From Owenia fusiformis (taxonomy: Eukaryota > Annelida > Polychaeta > Sabellida > Oweniidae), in contig CAIIXF020000002.1 in NCBI GenBank assembly GCA_903813345.2, forward strand, positions 14,530,150 to 14,594,149: a stretch of DNA of 64,000 nt, read 5' to 3'. This document shows, piece by piece, positions 1 to 12,800 of the stretch; the stretch's first letter is position 1, and each line of letters opens with the position of its first letter. Made by a program: the position numbers and the translations under genes. The notes below the pieces were generated by a model. It made no database searches. It was given only the letters and a program-made list of their open reading frames with translations, and was not told the origin of the DNA.

Positions 1-1003
1 TGTATTTTTAAAACCTATACTGTTTATCTCATAGTCATATATAGATATGATTTATAAAGGAGATTGTCTGGACATAGTTTTGAAAGTTTTTTCAAATATT
101 TAATGAGTTGAATATCAAAAAATAAACTAAGGGGAATGACCCAGCCCTCCATAAACTGCTAGTGTAGCAGTTGATGTTTTCACACAAAGGTTGCATTTTA
201 AAAAGGAAAGATGAATAGTTTCAGTTGTCTCAATGTTTTACTTACTTGCCCATATTTCTGAACCATACATCAAAATTGGTTGGACAAGCGAATCAAATAC
301 ATGTAAGGCAACAGATGCTATTAAAAAGAATGTCATTAAACTAATGGTATTGCTGCTTTAATTTTAGATATAGCTTTTGCATATTTGCTTCTCAAAATTA
401 TTTGTCCTGTTGAAAATACACCTTGGATACTAGTATTTGTAATCTCCAACACATGCAATCACTTCATTATTGAATTTAAAGTTTCTGATTTAGACTTTGA
501 TTTAGATTTAAACAGAGCTGAGCCCTGCACAACACCAATTGTCATTTTTAGTTTGAGGCATGATTTTGACTCTCAGTATACATGAGCTATAAAGCTTTAT
601 CTCATTTAGACATAGTTATTTTCAGTCATTTTCAGTGAAATTATATTAAATTGATTGATGATATGGTTGATATAAGTTCTTATCGTATGATCCCGATTGT
701 TCAGCTCATGTGCTGTACCAACCTGTATTGCTACTGAGATTGTCCCCATTTATCACGTCTGTCGCAATACAGGAAATATTGGTATGGAGAAGACATTTTC
801 AGTAGCAATACAGAGGATCACACGATAAAACATTATAGAATGATTTGAAGTGCATTACATGATGTATTCTGCTCTTGGTATTCTGTTTTGGCACTTGACT
901 TTGTCTTGTTATATACAGAATTTCTCGAGCAAAATATATCCTGTATTGCATTTTAAATCATTCAATAACTTATAATTTTGATTGTGAAACCCAAAATTTA
1001 AAT
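1..1003. other. Non-genic AT-rich stretch
   Basis: No coding exon, RNA gene or clear transposon end was recognised. The short open frames here have no family resemblance and no plausible splice context. Around 620-830 there are short imperfect inverted pieces such as CAGTAGCAATACAG against CTGTATTGCTACTG, probably old MITE debris. This could be intergenic, or an intron of the zinc-finger gene whose last exon begins at 4176. Confidence 0.5.
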
Positions 1004-1563
1004 TATTCCATCGAACAAAGTTCGGAGGGATATAGGGAACGCCTCCGTCTGTCCGTATGTACATCCTTCCAGGCAATAACTTCATTGGCCCGATAATACC
1101 ATTGGCCCGATTTTGTTCATATTTTGTACACATATACCCTATGGGGGTAGAAGTTCTACTCGAAACCCAATTTTCAAAATGGACGCTCATTTGAAAATGG
1201 CGGCCGTTTAGTTCCTATTTTACAGTAATTTAGGTACAATATGTAAAACTGTAATAGGAATATGTTTTAAATGTAAAAAAAATTATTTAGGACACTAACA
1301 AAGCTAGAAATGTAGATATTAAAGAAGCACATGGCAGCCATCTTGAAAAATGGCAGCCTTTGCTCGTTATTTTACAATTTTTGCTGTAACTCGTAAAGTA
1401 ATGGCGAGATTTTGTTCATATTTGGTATGTGAATACTATAAGCATGGCATACTGTCTAATGACACTTTTGGTAGAAAAATGCCTGCCATTTTAACGTATT
1501 CTACTATATCAGCCATGGCCGTTCGATGGGACTTGCTACCCTTTGGCGTTGCTGTTGTCTAGT
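1004..1563 (+). repeat. Dispersed repeat, copy A
   Basis: It begins with a TCCATCGAACAAAGTTCGG-type motif followed by AGGGATATAGGGA. It contains blocks of GGCGGCCATTTT and GATTTTGTTCATATTTGGTA, and ends in GTTGCTGTTGTCTAGTT. Related copies occur at 48104-49236 and 51000-51710. The end motif recurs in either orientation near 12390, 16445, 22475 and 46110. Class unknown; coding potential is not convincing. Confidence 0.6.
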
Positions 1564-2697
1564 TCACATAAACTAATAATACAAAGCTATACTTGTGAGC
1601 ATAAGGTACACTCTCACTTATGATGAGTGAAATCTGTAATGATGAGTAGAGGTTCTGTTAGTAAATTGAAAATTAACAAAGTACTCTCATGGTCGACTAT
1701 TTATTAGAATGAGAGCATTTTACAAATTATGTACTGCGTTTGCCTAGCAATGATTGTTTCTTTGTTTAAGTATCTCAAGGTAATAGAAATAAAGTTCTGT
1801 TTTATAAAGTCAGGAAAAATGTATGTGTGTTGTTTTCTAGTTTTTCAGTTCAAAGTCTCAATTCATATTTGAAAAACATAGTTTACATTGGCTCATAAAT
1901 TTAGTTTTCATAGTGACCATTTTCCCATCTAGAAACAACAATGATTGTATTTTACAGCTTCTCCTCAGCAATGATGTTCCTGATCAAATGTTTCATTTCC
2001 AAATTGCCATCATCGTTTTGAGTTTTAATAGTTATTCTTTCCACATGAAACTACTGGGCCATTTTAACCTTCTTATCAGTAAGTTATTCAGTGGTTTTAC
2101 AACCCTCTTTTGGTAGGAGAATTGGATCTAGCTAGCAAGTTTCTAAATTGTTTCAATCTTAAGAATATTTTGGGCTAGTATCATTCTTTGTCATCTCTGT
2201 TTTCTAAAAATCCCCAAAGTGCATACTTTATTTCAGAAAAACTAAAGATTTTGACAACAATGTGTTAGTTTTCAATGATTATTGTTGCCATTTTTATTAT
2301 TTTGTAGAATTTTCCACCATTTTTGCACTTTGAATCCTTAGAGTTGTACTCGACCTATTTATGCTGCCTTACCATATGAAGGCCACACTTTACGATGGTG
2401 AACCACCAACAATTCAAAAAGTTCATTTCATGCTGTAAGGCCAAACTATAATTATTGGGTTAACATTTTCAGTTATCGATATATGGTTTCACAAATGCAT
2501 TTCCATCAATTCCTTGTATATGTAATGAATAATATTGCAGTGCTCTTTCCTCAAAGATTTCTTTTTGTGAAGTTCAATCAATTAAAAATATTTATTTGGC
2601 AATTGGAATACCTGCGAATGTGGAACCAATACTTTGGTTCAGCCTTCATAGTAGTTTGCAACAACAACTTTTCGATTCAGCGCCAGAATAATGCTTA
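1564..2697. other. Non-genic AT-rich stretch
   Basis: No exon or mobile element was recognised. The short open frames in this interval look random. Confidence 0.45.
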
Positions 2698-2825
2698 GGT
2701 CACATTTGCTCAGATTCATCGGCTGGCGCCATGCAGATTGAGTATTTTGTTCAAAATTGCATACAGTTTTGAGCAGAATACTCAATCGCCCGGGTGCTAG
2801 CCAATGAATCCGAGCAAATGTGACC
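2698..2825. repeat. Hairpin MITE-like inverted repeat
   Basis: The left arm (GGTCACATTTGCTC, then GATTCAT, then GATTGAGTATT) is matched in reverse complement by the right arm (AATACTCAATC, then ATGAATC, then GAGCAAATGTGACC). The arms are roughly 55 bases each with a short central loop. It looks like a small non-autonomous foldback or MITE. No family assigned. Confidence 0.7.
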
Positions 2826-3463
2826 CAGGCATAACTTGGCACACGGTACCTCATGGTCAGATGACCTCAAAAAGTGTGCAAAAATAACAACATTCTTATC
2901 TTAATCACAAGCTTTGTAGTCAAAATAAAAAAAGGGATGCTATTTGTCCTAAAAACAAGATAATAAGAGATTCTGCTTTTAAATCCTCTCACCCAGTACC
3001 CTTGTTTGCGTAATATATAATTAATTTAAAGGGGAATATATGTTTCCTGTTTCTCACACTCATAGATATACTCACTCTACCATCACCAAAACACAATATA
3101 GACTGTGTTCAGTAGCAAATGGTCCAGTGGTTAAACAAATCATCCTATTATCCCCTGAAGGAGTTATATAAATTGGACCAATCTGATCTGTGCATGCTGA
3201 TAATTTTATGTTGACAATAAGACCATATTTTATTTCCAAACTCCTTCTTGATTTATCCTTGTCTATATCCACTTTTCACATCCATCAAATGTAAATACTT
3301 TATTCCGGAATAACATGGGAATAAACTTGATATTCAAAAAATCCCGTATCAGCCAAAATCCTGTATCAGATCCCGTATTCAATCCCGTATCAGCCAAAAT
3401 CCCGACTCAGAACTATCAGAAAATTTCATGAGACTTAATATTGTGTTATTATGGTATATTATG

Positions 3464-3866
3464 ATCCATATTATAGTCAATTTGTCATTTTCTTAACGTA
3501 TGAATATTTAAAAACATGATGTTTTTCTGTGCAAATACTATCATTAGGGTTTATTGGAGTGATTTAGCTGGGTTGCCAAAAAATTAACGTTGGGGAAAAT
3601 TTTTGTATCTATCACCATGGTAACATACCAGGTACATGGTGGTATCCCGAAGCTAAGTCAATAATCAACGCCATGTTAAGCCAATGCACCCCTCCCTAAT
3701 CAGCCGATATACTTTTTTACCAAAACTAACTTTTTGTCCAACCCAGTTAAATCACTTCAGAAAATCCTTGTTATTATAAATTAACCATAAAACATCGTGT
3801 TTTTAACAATTCATAGCTTCACTATAGTATGTATAGGGGTGACAAATGGACTATTAGTATTATAAA
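3464..3866. repeat. Long imperfect palindrome
   Basis: Outer arms (TAGTCAATTTGTCA near 3474 against TGACAAATGGACTATTA near 3840) and inner arms (GTGATTTAGCTGGGTTG at about 3560 against CAACCCAGTTAAATCAC at about 3740) fold back on each other. This indicates a foldback or MITE remnant of about 0.4 kb. Confidence 0.6.
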
Positions 3867-3952
3867 TTAATTCTATTTTAAAATTTGTTAATAAAAGTTG
3901 AAAATATTATTCGATAAATTAGATTGTTTATTTATTGTTTATTGATGGTCGT

Positions 3953-4096
3953 GATGGAATATGAATTTTCCTTGAGAAAATATGATATTGGCCTCGGAAA
4001 ATATCATATTAACACCGGGGCTGTCGCCCTCAGTCAATATGATATTTTCCTTGGTCAATATCATATTTTCCCTCACAATAGAATTCATATTCCATC
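3953..4096. repeat. Short TIR element just upstream of the zinc-finger exon
   Basis: Perfect 15-bp inverted ends, GATGGAATATGAATT and AATTCATATTCCATC, flank internal AATATGATATT/AATATCATATT palindromes. A degenerate relative (TCAATATCATATTTCC and nearby) lies at about 12940-13015. Likely a small MITE about 80 bases upstream of the exon acceptor. Confidence 0.65.
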
Positions 4097-4175
4097 CCTC
4101 CCATTAAACAACATCTATATATACATGATATATAATACAAAAATATGTATTTGCTTCAATTATTTCTCACTCCAG

Positions 4176-4609
4176 AGATGCCAACATTCTACTCTGAGAC
4201 AGAGAAGCCCCAGTCTACCCAGAGTTCCAAGGCCCCCTCCAGTTCAAGCGCAATACCAGCCAAGTACAAGAGGTGGATAGTTGATGACCCAACAGACACT
4301 AACTGCCCTCAGTGTGGCACCTTCCCCACCCAGAAATGTCTGGAGTATCATCGGCAAGTTGCACACAATAAGTTTTGCGATGTTTGCAATACTCGTTTGG
4401 ACCACCTAGAGTTGAGTGAACTGATGCACCATGGGATGCTTCACACAGATGTAAAGCCATTCCAGTGTGAGGTGTGCTATAAGTTATTTGGGTCAAAATC
4501 TGGCCTGTTCATACATCAGATCAAGAATGTCATGTGCACAATGTGCTCAAAGATATTCCAACCTGGCAGGATATCCTCCCACATGAAGGCTTCACATGGC
4601 ATAGGTTGA
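4176..4609 (+). CDS. C2H2 zinc-finger protein, terminal exon (partial)
   Basis: The exon follows a pyrimidine-rich acceptor (TTTCTCACTCCAG) and runs to a stop at 4607-4609, giving about 143 residues. Its first two bases complete a split codon, so upstream coding exons must exist, probably to the left of the window. After a Ser/Pro/Thr-rich leader come four zinc-finger-like modules: CPQC...HRQVAH (C-x2-C-x11-H-x4-H), CDVC...HHGMLH, CEVC...FIH (no clear second histidine) and CTMC...HMKASH. The CTMC unit is well spaced. The probable role is nucleic-acid binding. The specific gene is not recognised. A close polyadenylation signal supports this being the last exon. An internal start at ATG 4178 is possible but less likely. 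Confidence 0.75.
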
Positions 4610-4757
4610 ACTCTTTGATCAGATCAGCGTGATGTTTGTGCATTACTTGGCACTGGTCAACCCTCAAAATGTGACCTTGACATAGGTTGACCCAGGGGCA
4701 ATATTGGGGTCAGCTTAACATTCTAACAATATTGGGTGTAAAAGGTCGTTTCTGACA

Positions 4758-4763
4758 AATAAA
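4758..4763 (+). terminator. Polyadenylation signal of the zinc-finger gene
   Basis: A canonical AATAAA lies about 150 bases past the stop codon of the zinc-finger exon. Confidence 0.6.
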
Positions 4764-5197
4764 CATTGACATGTGAACTTTACATTGATTGATCCCTGAA
4801 TCTCAGCAAGATACTCCAAACTACAATGTTGCTTGATTCAATTTATTTTATTAATCTCAAAAATCAATATATATGAATAATCTCAAAAATCAATATATAA
4901 AAATTCATAAAATATCATACATAAAATCTGAAAATAGACAATTAGATGTTGGTGAACATCTCTCTTTTGATCACAACTTAAAAAATATATGGCATTTGTA
5001 TAAAATAATTAAATAATATATCAAAAGCTTCACACTATAAATATATTGTACAGCAGATTGTGATCATGATACACAAATCATGGTTGGATTAATATTCAAC
5101 TCTTCAGTTCAGTAATGCTGCATTTTTAAAGTTTTAAAAATATTTGCTTCATTTTTTAAATTTCCCACTGATCAAAAAATTGAAAAGATTGAAATAC
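4764..5197. other. AT-rich intergenic stretch
   Basis: No gene was seen. It contains the short direct duplication AATCTCAAAAATCAATATAT at about 4853 and 4879. Confidence 0.45.
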
Positions 5198-5202
5198 TCT
5201 GT

Positions 5203-7234
5203 CATACCTGCCAACCTACCGTATTTTTACGGGAATCTACCGTAAATTTTTCGTTTTTCCGTAAAAAAATGACAAACTACCGTAAAAAAATACCATTTTT
5301 TTCCCGTAAAAACGCCCGTAAAAAAATCTACCGTATTTTTTTCGTAATCTACCGTAAATTTTATTTTTAAAAAACTCGTTTATTCCATGAGAACGGCCGT
5401 AAAATCTACCGTAAATTTTTGAAAATCTACCGTAAATTATCGAAAATCTACCGTATTTCTGCTAAAATCAACAGTATTTTTGTTCAAACTACCGTAAAAT
5501 TTCCCGTTATCATTATTGAGAAATGCTGAGAAACTGAAGTTTTCCTGTACTGTCCCTGTAATATTCCTTCACCAACCAAAATATAAATAGGTATCGGCAG
5601 GTCTGTGGTTATCAGGTTATTGCGCATTTATCTAAGTAAGCTTGCGTGTAATCAGTCCAAACACCAACTACCACTAGCTAGAAAGAATTCTTTCTGCCAT
5701 GATTTTTGTAGTTAACCAAACCCTTTTGTACACAGATTTTTATTCCGAATGCAACAAAAACATGATTTTAGTTGCACTTCATCTAAATAAATGAGTGGAA
5801 ATGCGTATGCATATTTAGCGTATGAAATATGCGTAGTTTGATTTGTTATGATCAGTAATGAACGCCACATATACATAGTTTAATCAATTTGTTTACAGAA
5901 CGATAAAATGTTGTATTTTTCATCAGAACACATTATTAGTAACAAATACATAATTAAAAAATAAAGCATTGAGTTCTGGTTTATTATAAAAGTATTGTGA
6001 TATCCGAATCTGAACGATGTCTCAGGGGAAAGGTTTCAGCAAATGCTCATAACAGATTAAGACTTATTTTCTATTTGTGCCAGACAAACACATTGATATC
6101 ATTAGACTTGCGAGTGAAAAAATCAATATTTAATATCATATGATTCCAATGTTATATGAACATTATGTCTGTCATTTCAATTCGTTTAATATGAATATTG
6201 TGTTCGTATTTTGAATCAATCTAGATTTATTGTAAAAGAGTTGCTGAAACATAAAAATCCAAAGTTGCTGTCTGTCCATTGTAGGCATGGTAAATAAAAA
6301 ATAAAAAGTGTTTAGTCTCTATTTATTCTTGAAAATAGTATATCTATCATTTCTTGAAAATAATAGTTTCGTATAATTCTAAGGTGGTAGTTCTGCTTTA
6401 CAAACTGTTATTATCAAAAGCACTCTTGCAGTAAAATATGTATTCACAATAACAACAACAACAATATGACCACGTAAACATTGTATTAATATAGAAAACC
6501 GCATTGTATAAAGGTTTAACTACCGCATTTTTCAAAATCTACCGAAAAATACCAGTTTTTCAAAAAATTACCGTAAAAACTACTGCAATTTTCAAAATCT
6601 ACCGTAAAACTACCGTATTTTTTCGAAATCTTCCGCAAAAGTACCGGTTTTTCAAAAAATTACCGTAAAAACTACTGCAATTTTCAAAATCTACCGTAAA
6701 ACTACCGCATTTTTCAAAATTTTCCGCAAAACTACCAGTTTTTCAAAAAGCTTCCGTAAAAACTACCGCATTTTTTCAAAATCTACCGTTAAACTACCGC
6801 ATTTTTTTCAGAATCTTTCGCAAAACTACCGTTTTTTTTCAAAAACTACCGTAAAAACTACCGCATTTTTTAAAATCTACCGTAAAACTACCGCATTTTT
6901 TCTAAATCTTCCGCAAAACTACCGCTTTTTTTCAAAATTCTACCGCAAAATTACACTTTTTTCAAAAATCTACCCCAAACATCTGAAACTACAGTATTTT
7001 TTTAAAATCTACCGCAAAAACTACCGTATTTTTTAAATCTATCGCAAAAACTACCGTTTTTTTAAAAATCTACCGCAAAAACTACCGTTTTTTTCTAAAA
7101 TCTACCGCAAAAACTACCGCAATTTTGTTGAAAAATACCGCAAAAACTACCGTATTTTGAAAAAATCTACCGCAAAAATACAGCAATTTAAAAAAAATCT
7201 ACCGCAAAATTTTGGTCTTAGGTTGGCAGGTATG
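5203..7234. mobile_element. 2.03-kb TIR element with subterminal CCGTAAAA arrays
   Basis: The 16-bp terminal inverted repeats are perfect: CATACCTGCCAACCTA at 5203-5218 and TAGGTTGGCAGGTATG at 7219-7234. The element is flanked by a 5-bp direct duplication, TCTGT (5198-5202 and 7235-7239). Inside each end is an array of short units built on CTACCGTAAAAA/CTACCGCATTTTT, at about 5217-5510 and 6520-7215. The core (5520-6510) is AT-rich without a recognisable transposase. It looks non-autonomous. The superfamily is not assigned. A degraded relative lies at about 12590-12930. Confidence 0.85.
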
Positions 7235-7319
7235 TCTGTACTAATTGTAAAATACAAAGCAGCCTTAAAAGATAATAAAGAATATTGGTGGCTATAAGTT
7301 ATTGAAATTAGTTTAAATA

Positions 7320-7885
7320 GTATACCATAGTGGCTGTAACAATATGTATGGTGTCACCACTTCTTGGTATAACATTTTGTAACATTTTGTCTCAATACTT
7401 GGGAGTGTAAAATTTCATATAATTCATATAACAAATCCAAAATATATTTTAAATGAGCATCTCAATATGATTTACATACAATTGCATAAATTAACAACAG
7501 TTTTGCACTTGTACTAACTGAATGTAGGAAGCCTTACAATTTGTTATACTGCAAACATTTCATAACAAGGCATTTACATGACAAAATGTCACCACCTGCC
7601 ATTTGTTACAGATGCCGACCATCAACCACTGAACAACAACTCATGATGGCATAAATATACAAGGCATTAACATGACAAAATGTCACCACTAAGCTAGTTA
7701 TTGAAAATGGTTACAAAAGTGTAACAATAGTTACAGTATACAATTGTAGACCTCTCTTCAAAATTTGAAGTTAGTCTAAACAATACTTGTTATGTTGTAA
7801 GAATTTGTTACAGACACCGACCATTGGATGCCAAACACCATCAAGTTGGAGACTGTAGCAATATGTCACCACTCCTGGTGGTGAC
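7320..7885. repeat. Dispersed GGTGGTGACAT repeat fragments
   Basis: Several pieces of one interspersed family carry GTTACAGA(T/C)(G/A)CCGACCAT, TTGGAGACTGTAGCAATATG and TGTCACCAC/GGTGGTGACAT. The family recurs at 17160-17334 joined to 22218-22260 (split by the Gypsy element), 46340-46640 and 50310-50390. No coding capacity was recognised. Confidence 0.5.
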
Positions 7886-7899
7886 ATAAAACATTAAAG

Positions 7900-8165
7900 G
7901 ATGGATAAAACTATCAAGTGCTTAGAAAATAATACAAGAACACAAAAGTGTACATGTCCCTGCCAATGGGCAATCCAATATCATTTTTTCATCCTGAATG
8001 CCAAACACCGTCAAAACGTGTAGACAGAAAAGACTTTACAGACAAGATTTTAGGACGGAAAATCCAAAATGGCCATCTTAACATTTACCCGGAATGCCCA
8101 AAACCTAATCAGTTCCAGAATCTCGTTAGTAGATTCCCCAAATTATTTCACAATTACATACAAAT
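7900..8165 (-). repeat. Stray unit of the ~160-bp intronic repeat family
   Basis: CAGACAAGATTTTAGGACGG and AAAATCCAAAATGGCCATCTT are the reverse complement of the unit that fills the later ALG5 introns. The 73-codon open frame here is repeat translation, not a gene. Confidence 0.55.
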
Positions 8166-8559
8166 TTAACTCTTACTTGGGTAAAATAAGTTTTCTTTCA
8201 TATTACAATCGATTCCTCATATTAATAAAAAATATTTGATAATAACAGCCTATAATAAAACTATCAAGTGCTTAGAAAATTGAGAAATATGTAGGAAATG
8301 CTTAAATCTATTAATGATGTAATTTATTGCAGGAAATGATCAAGTATAAGGCAAACTTTAAGAATCTTGTCAATCACAAAACCTGCCATTGACTTTATAC
8401 ATGAGAAAGTTTCCTGAAAATGACTAAGTCCTACTTTTTTTCAAATTTTATAGAGTAAACACCAAAAACCGTAATTCCAAGAGCTTTGAAATCTTCAGAG
8501 GACATAAATTGAATATACACCAACTAATAAAAGTTATTTGAAAGTTCTACTTCAACAAA

Positions 8560-8840
8560 GTGTCTAGTATTTACAGAAAATTTGACTTTTTGACGTCAAA
8601 ATCGCAATTTCTCGGAAACCGGGCAAACTTGGGAAATGGCGATGATAGGTCAAATAGGCATTATGGATATGCATAAAATGAATGTGGATATGACTCAATC
8701 CGAATAGCAGTTTTAATTTGTGCGGCCAATGTTGACGGACGGATGGACCAACGGACGGACATACCAACGGATGGACGGACGGACCAACATATCCCATGTT
8801 ATTTTCCCATAGGGAAAACTCGTGCTATCCATTAACTTCA
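8560..8840. repeat. GGAC-rich simple repeat and flanks
   Basis: Tandem GGACGGA/GGATGGA units lie around 8735-8790, next to a GTTATTTTCCCATAGGGAAAAC motif. It probably belongs to an interspersed element end. The apparent serine/proline-rich reverse frame is a repeat artefact. Confidence 0.5.
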
Positions 8841-9582
8841 GCATAATTTTGGTCATCCAAAATTGATATCTTCAAAACTAGACTTTCAATACCATTCTAC
8901 TTTTGAGAAAGTTTAAGACCCCTTGTTGAATAAACTTTTCGTGCAATAAAAACTAGAAAAAGAAGATCCTCTTTTGAGTAAATAGGTTCAACATTTTGAA
9001 AAAAAAGGTTGACATGGGGTCCCTATTCAAAAAATTTTGAATTGTTCGACTGATATTTTTTATCATCATGGGTACTTTACAAGAAAGAAAACATTACATA
9101 AAAAAACACTGTATTTATGCCCAGAAAGTATTCATGGTTCAATATATGACTGTCTAAAATCACCTGGCACACTGCACATGAACCTTTATTTTTACATTCC
9201 AGTTTTCCTTCAAAAGAATTAATTCTTCTGATCCACAAATAATATGATAATATTTTACAAGTGCAAGTAGACCGAGATCAAGGTTGATATTCCAAGAATA
9301 TTACAGAGACATCATCCTACTATTTAAAGTAACAATTTATGAACATTTAAGTCTGGACTACTAGATCACATATTTTCAAAGTTCCTCTTCAAACTTTCCA
9401 GGATCCTTTGATGCCTTTGACAAAGATATTAACATTAAATATCTCATAAAACATACTGTATTGGTGTATAAAAACTATTAGTAGTGGAAATAAACCAAAC
9501 TGTCAAAGAATGAATTAAAACCTTCTAATAATACATGCATATCCAACTCCAGGTAGTACTGCACTATAACGCTATCTCCATC
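8841..9582. other. MFSD8 downstream region / probable 3' UTR
   Basis: The region is non-coding and lies 3' of the MFSD8 stop, with the zinc-finger gene converging from the left. No repeat ends were recognised. A candidate reverse-strand polyadenylation hexamer is at 9185-9190. Confidence 0.4.
9185..9190 (-). terminator. Candidate MFSD8 polyadenylation signal
   Basis: TTTATT on the plus strand reads AATAAA on the minus strand, about 390 bases past the MFSD8 stop. In DNA this AT-rich the hexamer can occur by chance. Confidence 0.3.
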
Positions 9583-9801
9583 CTAGTTAGTGGTGTATGA
9601 TCTCAGTGGTTTTCTGGTGATTCTAAAAGGAACCAGTCTCTTGTACACGACTATAACACCTAATATTGTCATAAGAACTATTGCACAGACTGTGACAAAT
9701 GACACCCGCGGTCCAAAATGTGAGTAGAAATAACTGATGAAGATTGGTCCAACCATACGAGCAAGACTCCCAGATGCTGTAAACCATCCCATCATTGTTC
9801 C
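9583..9801 (-). CDS. MFSD8: MFSD8 terminal coding exon 10
   Basis: The acceptor is CTATTTGTAG. It encodes [21 protein letters not shown]11-TM12 and a basic cytosolic tail ending in YTTN before the stop at 9583-9585. Confidence 0.95.
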   Translation of the reverse strand, partial: GTMMGWFTASGSLARMVGPIFISYFYSHFGPRVSFVTVCAIVLMTILGVIVVYKRLVPFRITRKPLRSYTTN

Positions 9802-12800
9802 CTACAAATAGAGAAAAGAAGCCAATAGTTCATCTTTATTGTATTCTAACCAGCCAGAATAAAATTATCTCTTCCACACACCACTTTTGGCTGGTGCAAA
9901 TTGTTAAATCATTATTAAAAATTTTGAATCATTCACCTCATTCATTCGTAATGGATCAATAGATACTTTTTGACCGATCAGCAATGATGAAAGCATCAGT
10001 CATAGATCAATAAAAACAAGGTTCATCTTTACATGAAGACATTGTCATATACTATAGAAGGTTATACCCCTCCTTCCTATGAACACATGATCAGAATATA
10101 TTATTTACTTTAAAGTAAAGAGGAAATGTTTACCTGTGGAGTTGGGCCTAATATCTTAGAATATATTGTGTATGACATCACATTGCACGTAGGATATCCT
10201 ATTGCAACACACAGGGACCCTACTATATTTTGAGCAAATGATATCTTTGGAATGTAGGCACACCAGGCTTGTGAGGTTGGGCAGCCCACTGGGGTAACAT
10301 CAGTGCCATTGATAATTAGTGGCCCTACTGTGCTAGACTGGTTTGTATTGTTCATTATTGCTGGGACAAGCTCTGGAACAAGGCATTAACAAAATGTCAC
10401 TACCTAGTTGCTCAAAATATTAGGAGTTCAATCTTAAGTCAGATTTGAATTTCTGAGAACTTATGGATGATTTTGAAAACATTTAGAGTCATGGTTACAT
10501 GATCACAATTTATCTTTAAATACATACTTGTTAACTGATAATCAGGATATATATTGCCCCAGGGCAGGTAGACTATGAAGCCTGCCAGTATAAAGATAAA
10601 GCCTCCAAGCAGGATGGCTCTCTCATTGATCCTAAAATACAAAATGTTTTATATTGTAGCACAAAACAAGTTTCACATTCATATTTCATATGCACATGCA
10701 AAATTCTTCATTGCAGTTTCATTAGTTTCTGGGAAGAGACCAAAATACCAATCAACACAAATGAATAACATATTTTCTGATCAATAAAACCAAGATTAAA
10801 TCTGTTATAATAGAACTGGACGTGGGTTTAGTGACGTTTAATTGTTTACATCACTTTATTTCAAATTCTGATTTGGATTCGATTATAAATGCTTAGTCTT
10901 AATCTTCAAATGATTACTCTGATTTCTACTAGAAATGTTTTGATTTCCCTGCTTCATAAAATGAACATAATCACATTTTCTCATTTCGAAAATTTACTTC
11001 TGGTTTATTGAAAATAAAGATGAGCTGTAAAAGATCCTGGTACAACACTTATAATCCTGACCTCAGTCTAAATATGGCTTTTAAAGATTCAACAGATGAC
11101 TTTTTATGGAGCTTTTTGCATGTTTTTAAAATACAACTTGTACATGTAGAATCATCACATGATTTAAACTATTTTTAACTAAAACCTGATCAATGTTACA
11201 TTTGACTTGAATAGCTCAAAGATTAATCACTCACATATTGTATTTTAAAGTAACAGACTGTTACAGTGTTAAGAATTTGTCTATGGTATTAACTAAAAAG
11301 CGCCACTGCCTTTAGAGGGCATGCTTTTCTTTTGAATATTTTAGTTAAATTGACAATGTATGATTCAATAATTTGAAAACATTTTACAGATATTTTGTCT
11401 TTAAAGACATGTAAGACAAAGATTTCTATTTAAGCTGCGGTGTTGAGACAGCTGGGGTTTTAGGTTTTCATATACATTTAATTTTGGTACTTTCATGTAA
11501 CAGAGCCTTTCTCTATATCCCCCTTAACTTTGTTTCGATGGGATAATTATATGCTGAAATTGCTTTGGACATGTATTTTTATTATTGAGGCTCCCAATGC
11601 TTCTCAATGTCAAAAGATGACTTTATCTAAGCAACATGCTCACTCTTGTCCCATTCCCCAATTTCACATGTACTTATTCTTCCTAAATTTAGCCTCATTT
11701 AAGCCACTTCTTCCACAACTGAATGACATTTGGACAACTTCTTTTATTGAATCTGGAATGTTTCTTACTTCTTTGTGACTACTTTGATAGCCATGAAGAC
11801 AATAACTGCAAGTATTCCAGCACATGCCAGGATGATGCCGTTGTAGAGGGTGGCCTGGGACTTTGTCCAGTCATACATGTCCATAGACACAGGAGTACTA
11901 ATGCTGGAATGCAACAATACATGTGCCCAGATAACTTAACTGGTTATCCAGGTAAAAAGGTTGACTCACAGGTTTCAACAATTTTAATTAACCTAAAATT
12001 GTGACCATAAATATTAATGAACATGATTGATAAACACTCTACTCTGAATTGATGAGGAGATCTTAGTGTACTGTAGATTGACCCTTTCACGCTTCAATAA
12101 AATCTGTTTCACAAAGAAGTCTAACATGAGTTGTCTATAACTTCATGAAAGAATTAGAACTTTTGAGACAACTGGTATATGGAATAAGCTGAAATTCAAG
12201 TTTTGATCTTTACGGAAGAGTGGAGCCAGAGAAGTCAAACTTACGTTTCAAATAGGGAGAATACAAATAAGACAACAAAGAATGTGATATTAGATGCCAC
12301 TACTGCCACCGTATCAGGTTTGTCCACATCAGCCTCTGTCAAGAGGTCTTCAGTATCTGGAAGATAGTAATACAATGATTCTGAAACTAGAAAATGGCAA
12401 CTCTACTGAGTAGCAAATCTCATGACTTCGTTCATTGCAATAATAACTCCCATATATACAATCTTTATGAATTTTCTTGTGTACACGTGTACGGATTGTT
12501 CAATGTTGGATTCAACTTTAAGTTTTAGAGAATACCTTTTTATGTCTGCCTCTATTGTTAGAGTCTATAGTTTACATAATTTGGTTTTTTCAAAAGCCTA
12601 CCATAAAAACTCCAGTTTTTCAAAAAACTCCCACAAAAACTCCTGTTTTTTAAAAAAAAAGTTGCAAAATTCCAGAATTTTTTCAGAAATCTCACGTATA
12701 AACTACCGTTTTTTCAAAAACCTAAAGCACAAAAAACTTCTTCCTCAAAAAATACCATGCCGAAAAACTCCCTTTTTTCAAAATCGTCCGTAAAAACTAC

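Noticed and set aside
3924-4280. 118-codon frame overlapping the zinc-finger exon
   Set aside because: It runs through a palindromic MITE and then reads the zinc-finger exon in the wrong frame.
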